The translations under genes were made by a program, and so were the position numbers. Under the pieces are notes generated by a model that worked only from the letters and a program-made list of their open reading frames with translations, was not told the origin of the DNA and made no database searches. DNA of 12,754 nt, taken from the NCBI GenBank assembly GCA_038244535.1, contig JBBRTJ010000103.1, positions 1-12,754 of the forward strand, read 5' to 3'. Position 1 is the first letter of the stretch, and each line of letters begins with the position of its first letter. The stretch comes from JBBRTJ01 sp038244535. Its GTDB lineage: Bacteria > Actinomycetota > Acidimicrobiia > Acidimicrobiales > Ilumatobacteraceae. Positions 1 to 6,125 of the stretch are shown here, piece after piece.

Positions 1-150
1 GAGGTGGCCGCCGCCATCGCCGAGCGTGATGCCATGGACCAGGGCCGCACCGATGGGCCTCTGCGCGAGGCCGAGGGGTCGACCGTGATCGACACCAGCG
101 ACAAGGCCATCGCCGACATCGTCGAGGAGATCCTGGGGATGCTGGCGTGA
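1..150 (+). CDS. cmk: Cytidylate kinase, C-terminal 49 residues (partial)
   Basis: Frame 1 is open from the left edge to a TGA at 148-150. The 49 visible residues match the end of cytidylate kinase: a helix ending in a RDxxDxxR-like segment (residues 9-16), then a Pro-Leu and a conserved IDTSD turn (residues 35-39) leading into the final helix. Cytidylate kinase phosphorylates CMP and dCMP using ATP in the cytoplasm for nucleotide supply. The catalytic P-loop lies outside the window, so the call rests on this C-terminal pattern and on the neighbour: cmk followed directly by plsC is an arrangement known from other Gram-positive bacteria. Its stop codon overlaps the plsC start (GTGA), indicating one transcript and probably coupled translation. 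Confidence 0.8.
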   Translation, partial: EVAAAIAERDAMDQGRTDGPLREAEGSTVIDTSDKAIADIVEEILGMLA

Positions 151-827
151 CCGACGTCCAGTCGAAGATGGCCGGCTCGTCTCGAGCCTCGCTGATCCTC
201 TACTCGGTGGCGCGGGCCATCGTGGTGACCTTCTGCCGGGTGTGGTTCCGTGTGCGGGCCGACGGGCTCGAGCACGTCCCCGCCGAGGGCCCGTTCATCC
301 TTGCTCCCGTTCACCGCTCCAACCTCGACACGTTGATCGTGGCCGTGGTCACGAAACGGCGGCTGCGCTACATGGGCAAGGACTCACTGTGGAAGGCACG
401 GTGGATCGCGTGGCTGCTGTCCGCCCTCGGCGGCTTTCCGGTCACGCGGGGCACCGCCGACCGTGAGGCCCTCATCCGATGCATGGAGGTGCTGCGTGGA
501 GGCGAGCCCCTCGTCATCTTCCCCGAGGGCGAACGCAAGAGCGGCCCGGTGGTGCAGCCGCTGTTCGAAGGAGCTGCCTTCCTGGCGGCCCGGTGCCAAG
601 TGCCGATCGTCCCGGTCGGCATCGGTGGCTCCGAGCGGGCCATGCCGAAGGGCTCCAAGATGATCTACCCGCGCCGCGTGCACGTCATCATCGGGCCGCC
701 CCTTCGCGTCGCCGTGCCCGAGGGCGGCAAGCGCATCCCCCGCGATGCCATGAAGGGCCTCACCGCTCAGGTCGAGGGCGAGCTGCAGCGCCTGTTCGAC
801 CTCGCGCAGATCAAAGCCGGCGCCTGA
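147..827 (+). CDS. plsC: 1-acyl-sn-glycerol-3-phosphate acyltransferase (PlsC/LPLAT family)
   Basis: A 226-residue protein of the lysophospholipid acyltransferase family, which transfers an acyl group to lysophosphatidic acid to make phosphatidic acid at the inner membrane face. The four family blocks are in order: the catalytic HX4D motif (H56 to D61), GGFPVTR at 95-101, FPEGER at 125-130 (acceptor phosphate binding) and VPIVPVGI at 152-159. A hydrophobic segment near residues 15-30 probably anchors it to the membrane. The start is GTG at 147, chosen because it overlaps the cmk stop by four bases; an internal ATG at codon 8 is the alternative. Length is normal for bacterial PlsC. Specificity within the family (PlsC, or acylation of another lipid) cannot be settled from sequence. 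Confidence 0.9.
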   Translation: MTDVQSKMAGSSRASLILYSVARAIVVTFCRVWFRVRADGLEHVPAEGPFILAPVHRSNLDTLIVAVVTKRRLRYMGKDSLWKARWIAWLLSALGGFPVTRGTADREALIRCMEVLRGGEPLVIFPEGERKSGPVVQPLFEGAAFLAARCQVPIVPVGIGGSERAMPKGSKMIYPRRVHVIIGPPLRVAVPEGGKRIPRDAMKGLTAQVEGELQRLFDLAQIKAGA

Positions 828-837
828 CCGGGCCCTG

Positions 838-854
838 CCCCAAGCTGCTCGGGG
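838..854. terminator. Possible bidirectional hairpin between plsC and the M18 aminopeptidase
   Basis: The 33-base gap between these convergent genes holds an imperfect hairpin. CCCC (838-841) pairs with GGGG (851-854), and an inner AG/CU pair closes a three-base loop after one mismatch. There is no U-run on either strand, so intrinsic termination is a weak inference. Nothing else is recognisable in the gap. Confidence 0.25.
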
Positions 855-860
855 AACTGA

Positions 861-2201
861 TCATCGGGCCAAGAACTCGGCCATGGCCGAGGTCATCATC
901 GCCACATCGAAGGCGCCGGCCAGTTCGCGCGCCGAGTGCATGGAGAGCATGGCGCAGCCGACGTCGACGGTCGCGATGCCGAGGCGCGCGGCCGTGATGG
1001 GCCCGATGGTCGATCCGCACGGCAGGTTGCTCCGGCCGACGAAGACCTGCCACGGAACGCCGGCCCGTTCGCACGCCGACGTGAACGACGCCGCGGTGGC
1101 GGCATCGGTGGCATAGCGCTGGTTGGCGTTCACCTTGAGCACCGGCCCGCTGTTGGGGCGCGGCCGGTGCCCGGGTTCGTGGCGGTCGCCGTAGTTGGGG
1201 TGCACCGCGTGGGCCATGTCGGCCGACAGGCACGTCGAGGCCGCCAAGGCACGAAGCAGCTCGTCGCGCCCGCCCCCTCGGGCCAGCACCAGGCGCTCGA
1301 GCACCACCTCGAGCAGCGGTCCACCCGCCCCGGTCGTGGACTCGCTGCCGACCTCCTCGTGATCGAACAGGCACACCATGGCGATGGGGCGATCGGCGTC
1401 GATGGGCGGGGCCGACGGATCCGACGCGGCCAGGGCCCGGAGCGCCGTGAAGCAGGAGAACTGGTTGTCGAGGCGGGGCCCAACCAGTAGCTCATCGTCC
1501 ACGCCGAGCGTGGCGGGGGGCGTCAAGTCGTGGAGCATCAGGTCGAAGGCGGCGATGGCGCCGACCCCGCCGTCGACGCCGGCCGCCTGGGCCACCAGCT
1601 CGGCCACCTCGCCGGGGCGGGCGTCACCGAGGCCGACGAGCGGCGCGAGGTGGGCCTGCTTGTCGAGCACCAGGCCCCGCTCGTTGACATCGCGGTCGAG
1701 GTGGATGGCGAGTTGCGCCACCCGGGCCAGGGGCCGGTCGATGCGCACCAGGCGCACCTCGCCCGAGCGCAGCACGAGCCGTCCGCTCAGGCCGAGATCA
1801 CGGTCGAGCCAGCTGTTGAGGAGGGCACCCCCGTAGACCTCGACGGCCCACTGCCGCCAGCCGAGCGCACCGCCGTCGGGCCGGGGCTTCAGGCGCAGGT
1901 TGGGCGAGTCGGTGTGGGCACCGATGATGCGCACCGGTGCTGCCGCCCCGGCTCGGCCACGCTCGGCGACCACGTCGGGCACGGCCCAGGCGACCAGAGC
2001 GCCCCCTCGGCGCACGAAGCCCTGCACGGGTGCGCCCGCGGTCCAGGCCTCGTCGAGTGCCGCCTCCTCGAAGCCGGCTCCGCCCAGCAGGGCGACGGCG
2101 CGCTCGACGGCGTGGAAGGGCGACGGCGAGGCCCACAGGTCGTCGATCAGGTCGCCGACCGGCGACGATGATGCGGAGGTCGGGGTGCTCACCGCGATCA
2201 C
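861..2201 (-). CDS. apeB: M18 family aminopeptidase (aspartyl aminopeptidase type)
   Basis: A 446-residue zinc aminopeptidase of family M18, which removes N-terminal residues (typically Asp or Glu in characterised members) from peptides in the cytosol. The family signatures are all visible: HTDSP at 96-100 (first metal His), RLDNQ at 243-247 (bridging Asp245), DHEEVGS at 280-286 (catalytic Glu282, metal Glu283), DMAHAVHPNY at 328-337 (metal Asp328), GSTIGP at 396-401, and His422 near the C-terminus. By analogy with the solved enzymes these complete the dinuclear site. Length is as usual (about 430). The preferred start is GTG at 2201, which overlaps the stop of the upstream phosphatase gene (GTGA); a second in-frame GTG at 2192 is possible. 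The physiological peptide substrate is unknown. Confidence 0.92.
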   Translation of the reverse strand: MIAVSTPTSASSSPVGDLIDDLWASPSPFHAVERAVALLGGAGFEEAALDEAWTAGAPVQGFVRRGGALVAWAVPDVVAERGRAGAAAPVRIIGAHTDSPNLRLKPRPDGGALGWRQWAVEVYGGALLNSWLDRDLGLSGRLVLRSGEVRLVRIDRPLARVAQLAIHLDRDVNERGLVLDKQAHLAPLVGLGDARPGEVAELVAQAAGVDGGVGAIAAFDLMLHDLTPPATLGVDDELLVGPRLDNQFSCFTALRALAASDPSAPPIDADRPIAMVCLFDHEEVGSESTTGAGGPLLEVVLERLVLARGGGRDELLRALAASTCLSADMAHAVHPNYGDRHEPGHRPRPNSGPVLKVNANQRYATDAATAASFTSACERAGVPWQVFVGRSNLPCGSTIGPITAARLGIATVDVGCAMLSMHSARELAGAFDVAMMTSAMAEFLAR

Positions 2202-2821
2202 CCGGCGAAGATGCCGACGGGGAGCCCGGTGCCGCGGAGGTGGGCGGTCTCGTTGACGGTGAGCACGCTGCGCTCGCCACTGCGGGCGGCCGCGATGCGA
2301 TGAATCGAGGTGTAGTTGGGGTAGAAGAACCCGGTCGGATCGTCGATGCCCAGGATGTGGGTGAGGTAGGCGTTGATCACCCCGCCGTGGCACACAACGG
2401 CAACCTTGCGCCCGGAGTTGGCTCCGATGATCTCCTCGACCGCGGCCACCACCACGGTCCGGAAGTCGTAGGGGTCGATGTCCTGGGCGTCATGGCCCTT
2501 CTTGTCGAGCATCTCCTTCCAGCGGGGGTCGCCCGCCGCCTTCAGCTCCTCGACGGGCACGTACCAGGTCGAGTGGCGGTCGTACTCGGCCACGCCCTCG
2601 TGGGTCACGATCGGCAGGCCCAGGGTGACCCCGATGGGCTCGGAGGTCTGCAGGGCCCGCTTCATCGGGCTGCTGTAGAGGCGGGCGAGGCCCTCGGCGG
2701 CCAGGTAGTCGGCCAGGTGCTGCGCCTGGGCGCGTCCCGCGGGCGACAGCTCAGGGTCCGCCGGTCCCTCGACGTCCTCTCGGCGGACAGGCAAGGCGTG
2801 GCGGATCAGCAGCAGCTCCAT
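2198..2821 (-). CDS. Histidine phosphatase superfamily protein (phosphoglycerate mutase-like)
   Basis: A 207-residue branch-1 histidine phosphatase. The phospho-acceptor motif is LIRHA at residues 5-9 (His8), with Ala in place of the Gly of the canonical RHG. The SSPMKRALQT block (50-59) supplies the second Arg, Glu79 is the likely acid, and CHGG at 144-147 holds the second catalytic His145. The family includes cofactor-dependent phosphoglycerate mutases and many phosphatases acting on sugar phosphates, nucleotides or cobalamin intermediates. Lying opposite pyk is suggestive of glycolysis but does not prove mutase activity. The ATG at 2821 has no Shine-Dalgarno sequence; a TAGTGT hexamer lies seven bases upstream. 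The gene overlaps the downstream M18 aminopeptidase by four bases, so the two should be co-transcribed. Confidence 0.88.
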   Translation of the reverse strand: MELLLIRHALPVRREDVEGPADPELSPAGRAQAQHLADYLAAEGLARLYSSPMKRALQTSEPIGVTLGLPIVTHEGVAEYDRHSTWYVPVEELKAAGDPRWKEMLDKKGHDAQDIDPYDFRTVVVAAVEEIIGANSGRKVAVVCHGGVINAYLTHILGIDDPTGFFYPNYTSIHRIAAARSGERSVLTVNETAHLRGTGLPVGIFAG

Positions 2822-2828
2822 GGCTTTG

Positions 2829-2834
2829 ACACTA
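2829..2834 (-). promoter_or_regulatory. Putative -10 element for the histidine phosphatase gene
   Basis: On the minus strand TAGTGT fits the actinobacterial TANNNT -10 pattern. Seven bases separate it from the ATG at 2821, which would put the transcript start at or next to the start codon (leaderless mRNA). No -35 hexamer is evident. It overlaps the pyk -10 candidate on the other strand. Confidence 0.45.
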
Positions 2835-2835
2835 T
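2830..2835 (+). promoter_or_regulatory. Putative -10 element for pyk
   Basis: CACTAT lies exactly six bases before the pyk ATG at 2842, at -12 to -7 if the mRNA is leaderless. It keeps the conserved second A and final T but not the first T, so it is weaker than the other candidates. The gap to the divergent gene is only 20 bp, so both promoters must share this space or reach into coding sequence. Confidence 0.35.
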
Positions 2836-2841
2836 GAGCAG

Positions 2842-4281
2842 ATGCCCCGCCGCACGAAGATCGTCGCCACCCTCGGCCCGGCCTCCGACTCGGCCGAGCA
2901 GATCGCCGCGCTCATCGCCGCCGGGATGGATGTCGCCCGTCTCAACCTGAGCCACGGCACCGTCGAGGGCCACCTCGAGGTGCTGGTCCGGGTTCGGGCC
3001 GCGGCCGAGGCCGCGGGCCGCCAGGTGGGCATCCTGGTCGACCTCCCCGGGCCCAAGGTCCGCTCCGGGGTGTTCCCCGAAGGTGGCGTGCACCTCTCGA
3101 CCGGCCAGCGCCTGGCGCTCGTTCCCGGTGATGCTGACGACCGGTGCGATGTCAGCACGATCACCGTCGACTACCCGAGCCTGCTCGACGACCTGCAGGT
3201 GGGCGACATCGTCATCCTCGGCGACGGCGCCGTCACGCTCCGCGTCGATGCGCTGTCTGGTGTCGCCGCGCAGGTCGAGGTGATGACCGGCGGGCGGGCC
3301 GTGGGACGTCCCGGCGTGCACATCCCGAGCGAGCGGCTGCGGCTGCAGTCGCCGACGGACGCTGACCTCGTCTTGCTCGAGGGCTTGGCTGCGGCCCAGC
3401 CCGACTTCGTGGCCGTCAGCTTCGTGCGGGCCGCCGCGGACCTGCGCAAGGTGCGCGAGGCGCTCGGCGACCCGGCCGTGATGCTGGTGGCCAAGATCGA
3501 GACCCTTCCGGCGATCACCAACCTCGACGAGATCATCGCGGAGGCCGACGCGGTGATGGTGGCCCGCGGTGACCTCGGGATCGAGTGCCCGCTCGAGGAC
3601 GTGCCCCACCTGCAAAAGAGCATCATCCGCACCTGTGTCGAGGCCGGCGTGCCGGTCATCACGGCTACCCAGATGCTCGAGTCGATGATCATGGCCGAGA
3701 CGCCGACACGGGCCGAGGTGTCAGACGTCGCCAACGCCGTCTTCGACGGTACTGACGCCGTGATGCTGTCAGCCGAGACGGCGATCGGGCGCGACCCGGT
3801 CGAGGTCGTGCGCACGATGGCCCGCATCGCCGAGCGGGCCGAATCGAGTGCTGACTACCCGCAGTGGGCGCAGCGCCTCGGCCGCTCGCAGCGCAAGGTC
3901 CCCGCCACGACCTCGGAGCTGATCGAGCGCTCGATCACCCACGCGGCCTGGCAGGCGTGCACCGACTGCTCGGCTGCCGCGGTCATCGCGTGCACGCTGT
4001 CGGGCCGCACGGCTCGCTCCATGGCCCGGTTCCGGCCGACCTCGCTGCTGCTCGGCATGAGCCCCAACCGCCGCACCGCCCGGCAACTCACGCTCAGTTG
4101 GGGGATCGTGCCCATGCTGGTCGGCACCTACTCGACCACCGACGAGATGGTGTGGTGTGTCATCGAGGCGGCCACGGGCAGCGGCCTGCTGGCCACCGGC
4201 GACCTCGTGGCGGTGCTGGCCGGCGCCCCCGATTCGGTCGATCACACCACCGACGTGCTGCGCATCGTGCGGCTGGTGTGA
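2842..4281 (+). CDS. pyk: Pyruvate kinase
   Basis: A 479-residue cytoplasmic pyruvate kinase, converting phosphoenolpyruvate and ADP to pyruvate and ATP in the last step of glycolysis. The N-terminus has the typical TKIVATLGPAS (5-15) and RLNLSHG (33-39). The B domain follows GPKVR at 70-74. Active-site blocks are AKIE with Lys218 (217-220), MVARGDLGIE (239-248), TATQMLESM (274-282) and FDGTDAVMLSAET (301-313); the C-terminal regulatory domain is complete. Length is typical. Lys72 takes the place of the Glu found in K+-dependent enzymes, predicting K+-independent activity. The ATG at 2842 is the family start; an out-of-frame ATG at 2834 was ignored. Its stop overlaps the start of the downstream hydrolase (GTGA). 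Confidence 0.97.
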   Translation: MPRRTKIVATLGPASDSAEQIAALIAAGMDVARLNLSHGTVEGHLEVLVRVRAAAEAAGRQVGILVDLPGPKVRSGVFPEGGVHLSTGQRLALVPGDADDRCDVSTITVDYPSLLDDLQVGDIVILGDGAVTLRVDALSGVAAQVEVMTGGRAVGRPGVHIPSERLRLQSPTDADLVLLEGLAAAQPDFVAVSFVRAAADLRKVREALGDPAVMLVAKIETLPAITNLDEIIAEADAVMVARGDLGIECPLEDVPHLQKSIIRTCVEAGVPVITATQMLESMIMAETPTRAEVSDVANAVFDGTDAVMLSAETAIGRDPVEVVRTMARIAERAESSADYPQWAQRLGRSQRKVPATTSELIERSITHAAWQACTDCSAAAVIACTLSGRTARSMARFRPTSLLLGMSPNRRTARQLTLSWGIVPMLVGTYSTTDEMVWCVIEAATGSGLLATGDLVAVLAGAPDSVDHTTDVLRIVRLV

Positions 4282-5051
4282 CCGAGCCCCCGCTCTGGTC
4301 CGACGAGACCGGCGATCTGAATGGCCCCTTGGTGGTGCTCATCCACGGCTCGATGGACCGCAGCAGCGGCATGGCCCGGATGGCCCGCCTGCTCGTCGAT
4401 GAAGCCCGGGTGGTGCGCTGGGACCGGCGCGGCTACGCCCGGTCGAGGCCCCATCCCGGCCCGTTCACCATGGAGGCCCAGGTCGCCGACCTCGTCGAGC
4501 TGCTGGCCGGCCGCCCGGCGGTGCTCGTCGGCCACAGCTACGGCGGCGACATCGCCCTGAGCTGTGCCGAGCGCCATCCCCGACTGGTGCGGGCGGCGCT
4601 GGTGTTCGAACCGCCGCTGTCGTGGCAGCCCGACTGGCCCGGCACGACCGCCGGTGCCGTGGCCGTCGCGGCGGCCGAGGGACCCGCCGGGCTCGAGGAC
4701 GCCGCCGAGCGCTTCCTGCGCCGCATGCTCGGCGATCGCCTCTGGGAGCGCCTGCCGCCGTCGACCAGGGCCGAGCGGCGATCCGAGGGACCGGCGCTCG
4801 TGGGCGAGCTCATCGACCTGCAGGCCCATCAGCCGTGGTCACCAGACGGGATCACCTGCCCGATCGTCGCCGCGTGCGGTTCCGACTCGCAGCCCCACCA
4901 ACGCCATGCGGCCCAGTGGATCGCCGAGCACGTCAGCGGGGCTAGCTACGCCGAGATCGACGGGGCTCGTCACGGGGCGCACACGAGCCACCCGGTCGAG
5001 CTCGCCGCGCTCGCCCGCGATGCCATCGCACTGGCCGCAGCCGGCGGCTGA
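4278..5051 (+). CDS. Alpha/beta-fold hydrolase
   Basis: A 257-residue alpha/beta hydrolase. Visible elements are the oxyanion-hole HG at residues 23-24, the nucleophile elbow GHSYGG (85-90, Ser87), a probable acid Asp203, and the catalytic His in GARHGAH (His232 by alignment with the usual GHG position, His235 as alternative). There is no signal peptide, so it should be cytoplasmic. The substrate is not identifiable: the family covers esterases, lipases, C-C hydrolases, epoxide hydrolases and others. The start is GTG at 4278, whose GTGA overlaps the pyk stop; this indicates co-transcription with pyk, though no metabolic link is obvious. The last codon pair GGC-TGA forms the left arm of an inverted repeat shared with the convergent neighbour. 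Confidence 0.85.
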   Translation: MTEPPLWSDETGDLNGPLVVLIHGSMDRSSGMARMARLLVDEARVVRWDRRGYARSRPHPGPFTMEAQVADLVELLAGRPAVLVGHSYGGDIALSCAERHPRLVRAALVFEPPLSWQPDWPGTTAGAVAVAAAEGPAGLEDAAERFLRRMLGDRLWERLPPSTRAERRSEGPALVGELIDLQAHQPWSPDGITCPIVAACGSDSQPHQRHAAQWIAEHVSGASYAEIDGARHGAHTSHPVELAALARDAIALAAAGG

Positions 5052-5075
5052 CGGTGGTCCAGCTTCGCTTCAGCC
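5046..5075. terminator. Inverted repeat GGCTGA...TCAGCC spanning two convergent stop codons
   Basis: GGCTGA (5046-5051) ends the hydrolase gene and TCAGCC (5070-5075) ends the convergent membrane-protein gene. They form a 6-bp stem with an 18-base loop, and each arm contains one stop codon. The same arms recur at 5849-5864. With no U-run and a large loop, function as a two-way terminator is an inference. Confidence 0.3.
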
Positions 5076-5375
5076 TGTGAGCGAGTCGAGCGGGAGCTCG
5101 ACATCTCGGCCGAAGAACGTGCACGTCGGGCGGCTCGCGGCGAGGACCTGCCCGGTCTTGGCCTGGCCCTGCACCTTGTCGATGCAGTCCTTCAGATTCG
5201 AGCGCTGTGACCACAGGGCGATCCCAGACACCACCATCAGCCCGACCACGATGAGCTTGCCCACGACGCTCTTGATGATGATGGCGAGCACGACGCCGAT
5301 GACCAGGTCGGCGATCAGCAGTCCGGCCGCGACCTTGAGCAGCTGGTCGGTGGTCAGAGCCAGCACGGGGAGCAC
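5070..5375 (-). CDS. Small two-helix membrane protein of unknown function
   Basis: A 101-residue protein with two strongly hydrophobic segments, about residues 12-35 and 40-56, joined by a short loop with Lys35 and Lys40. By the positive-inside rule that loop is cytoplasmic and both ends are outside. A polar tail of about 45 residues follows, with two cysteines (Cys64 and Cys85) that could form a disulphide if extracytoplasmic. I recognise no family. The start is GTG at 5375, preceded by TAGGTT exactly six bases upstream and no Shine-Dalgarno sequence, consistent with a leaderless mRNA; an in-frame GTG three codons later is possible. It stands alone between convergent and divergent neighbours. 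Frame coherence and membrane pattern support a real gene. Confidence 0.72.
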   Translation of the reverse strand: MLPVLALTTDQLLKVAAGLLIADLVIGVVLAIIIKSVVGKLIVVGLMVVSGIALWSQRSNLKDCIDKVQGQAKTGQVLAASRPTCTFFGRDVELPLDSLTG

Positions 5376-5381
5376 CCGCGG

Positions 5382-5387
5382 AACCTA
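5382..5387 (-). promoter_or_regulatory. Putative -10 element for the small membrane protein gene
   Basis: TAGGTT on the minus strand matches TANNNT and sits at -12 to -7 if transcription begins at the GTG at 5375. No -35 hexamer is recognisable. Confidence 0.45.
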
Positions 5388-5400
5388 GCGGGAGCGCCTC

Positions 5401-5406
5401 TAACCT
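5401..5406 (+). promoter_or_regulatory. Putative -10 element for the DUF3151 gene
   Basis: TAACCT matches TANNNT, with seven bases between it and the ATG at 5414. There is no Shine-Dalgarno sequence, so the transcript is probably leaderless. It shares a 38-bp divergent gap with the opposing promoter, but the two hexamers do not overlap here. Confidence 0.45.
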
Positions 5407-5413
5407 CCGGCTC

Positions 5414-5854
5414 ATGTCGGACCTCCGCCCTGTGAACCTGTCCACCCAAGGCCCGCCCTCGACGGTGCTCGACGCCGAACCGGCCGAGGTCCTGGCTGCC
5501 CTCGACGCCGCACTGGCTCAACCGGTCGACGAGCGCCGCGCCGCGGTCAGTGCTGTGGTGGCTCGCTTCCCCCGGTTCCTCGCGGGATGGGCCACCCTCG
5601 GTGACCTTGCCCGCGACGACGTCGAGGCCTACGCCGCGTACCGCGTCGGCTACCACCGCGGGCTTGACCGGCTTCGGGCCAACGGGTGGCGGGGCACCGG
5701 CTACGTGCGCTGGGCGCACCCCGAGAACAACGGGTTCCTCCGCTCGCTCAAAGGGCTGGGCGCGGCGGCCGACCGAATCGGCGAGGTGGACGAAGCCGAG
5801 CGCTGCGGCCACTTCCTGGCCCAGTGCGATCCGGATCACCCCGCCGGCGGCTGA
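5414..5854 (+). CDS. DUF3151 family protein
   Basis: A 146-residue soluble, largely helical protein matching DUF3151, a family of unknown function that I know from Actinomycetota. The conserved core is YRVGYHRGLDRLRANGWRG at residues 76-94, then a Trp100/His102 pair, NGFLR (106-110) and GEVDEAERC (123-131). The alternating helical pattern resembles a short TPR-like array, but that is an impression. As I recall, the mycobacterial relative lies close to the fructose-bisphosphate aldolase gene; here too it sits among central carbon genes, yet no role can be assigned. The gene is monocistronic: it diverges from the small membrane protein gene and converges on the pentose-phosphate operon, with only four bases between stop codons. 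Confidence 0.87.
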   Translation: MSDLRPVNLSTQGPPSTVLDAEPAEVLAALDAALAQPVDERRAAVSAVVARFPRFLAGWATLGDLARDDVEAYAAYRVGYHRGLDRLRANGWRGTGYVRWAHPENNGFLRSLKGLGAAADRIGEVDEAERCGHFLAQCDPDHPAGG

Positions 5855-5864
5855 AGGATCAGCC
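5849..5864. terminator. Perfect hairpin containing both convergent stop codons
   Basis: GGCTGA (5849-5854), loop AGGA, TCAGCC (5859-5864): a perfect 6-bp stem with a four-base loop. The left arm holds the TGA of the DUF3151 gene and the right arm holds the complement of the TGA of the opposing gene. By symmetry the hairpin forms in both transcripts. Only a very short U stretch follows on the plus strand, so rho-independent termination is plausible but unproven. Confidence 0.42.
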
Positions 5865-6101
5865 CTTGGACGATGAACGGTCGACGCTCAGCATCCCGCC
5901 GTAGAACGCTCCGAGGAACACGCCGACGAAGAGGCCGACGAGAGCGCCGACGAGCCCGTCGAGCTGATCAACGGCTTCGGCGCCGACGCCGGGTTCGGCC
6001 ACAACGACACGAGCGACCTCCGTCGCCGGCTGGGCCGCCGTGGCGCCACCTGAGGGTTGGACCCAAGCCGACGGAGCGATGGCGTGCCAATCTTCCAGCA
6101 C
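5859..6101 (-). CDS. Small glycine-zipper membrane protein
   Basis: An 80-residue protein of unknown function at the end of the pentose-phosphate operon. Residues 1-45 are Ala/Pro/Val-rich and low in structure. Residues 48-71 form one hydrophobic helix with glycines at 52, 56, 60, 64 and 68, a perfect GxxxG repeat known to drive tight helix packing and membrane oligomerisation. A short polar, basic tail follows. The GTG at 6101 lies 24 bases past the rpe stop with no clear ribosome site, so the true start could be further in, for example GTG at codon 34. Codon third positions become more GC-rich in the second half, supporting the helix region most. It shares the rpe reading frame, separated only by rpe's TAG. 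Confidence 0.55.
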   Translation of the reverse strand: MLEDWHAIAPSAWVQPSGGATAAQPATEVARVVVAEPGVGAEAVDQLDGLVGALVGLFVGVFLGAFYGGMLSVDRSSSKG

Positions 6102-6125
6102 GGCACGGTCGCGGTTGCCGGACCA

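Noticed and set aside
2202..2393. N-terminal extension of the M18 aminopeptidase
   Set aside because: The extension is out-of-frame sequence of the phosphatase gene, rich in Arg/His/Pro, and the family domain begins after the GTG at 2201.
2834..2836. Upstream ATG before pyk
   Set aside because: It is in a different frame from pyk and leads to no sensible product.
3864..4277. N-terminal extension of the alpha/beta hydrolase inside pyk
   Set aside because: It is a shadow of pyk; the hydrolase has a natural GTGA start at 4278 and normal length from there.
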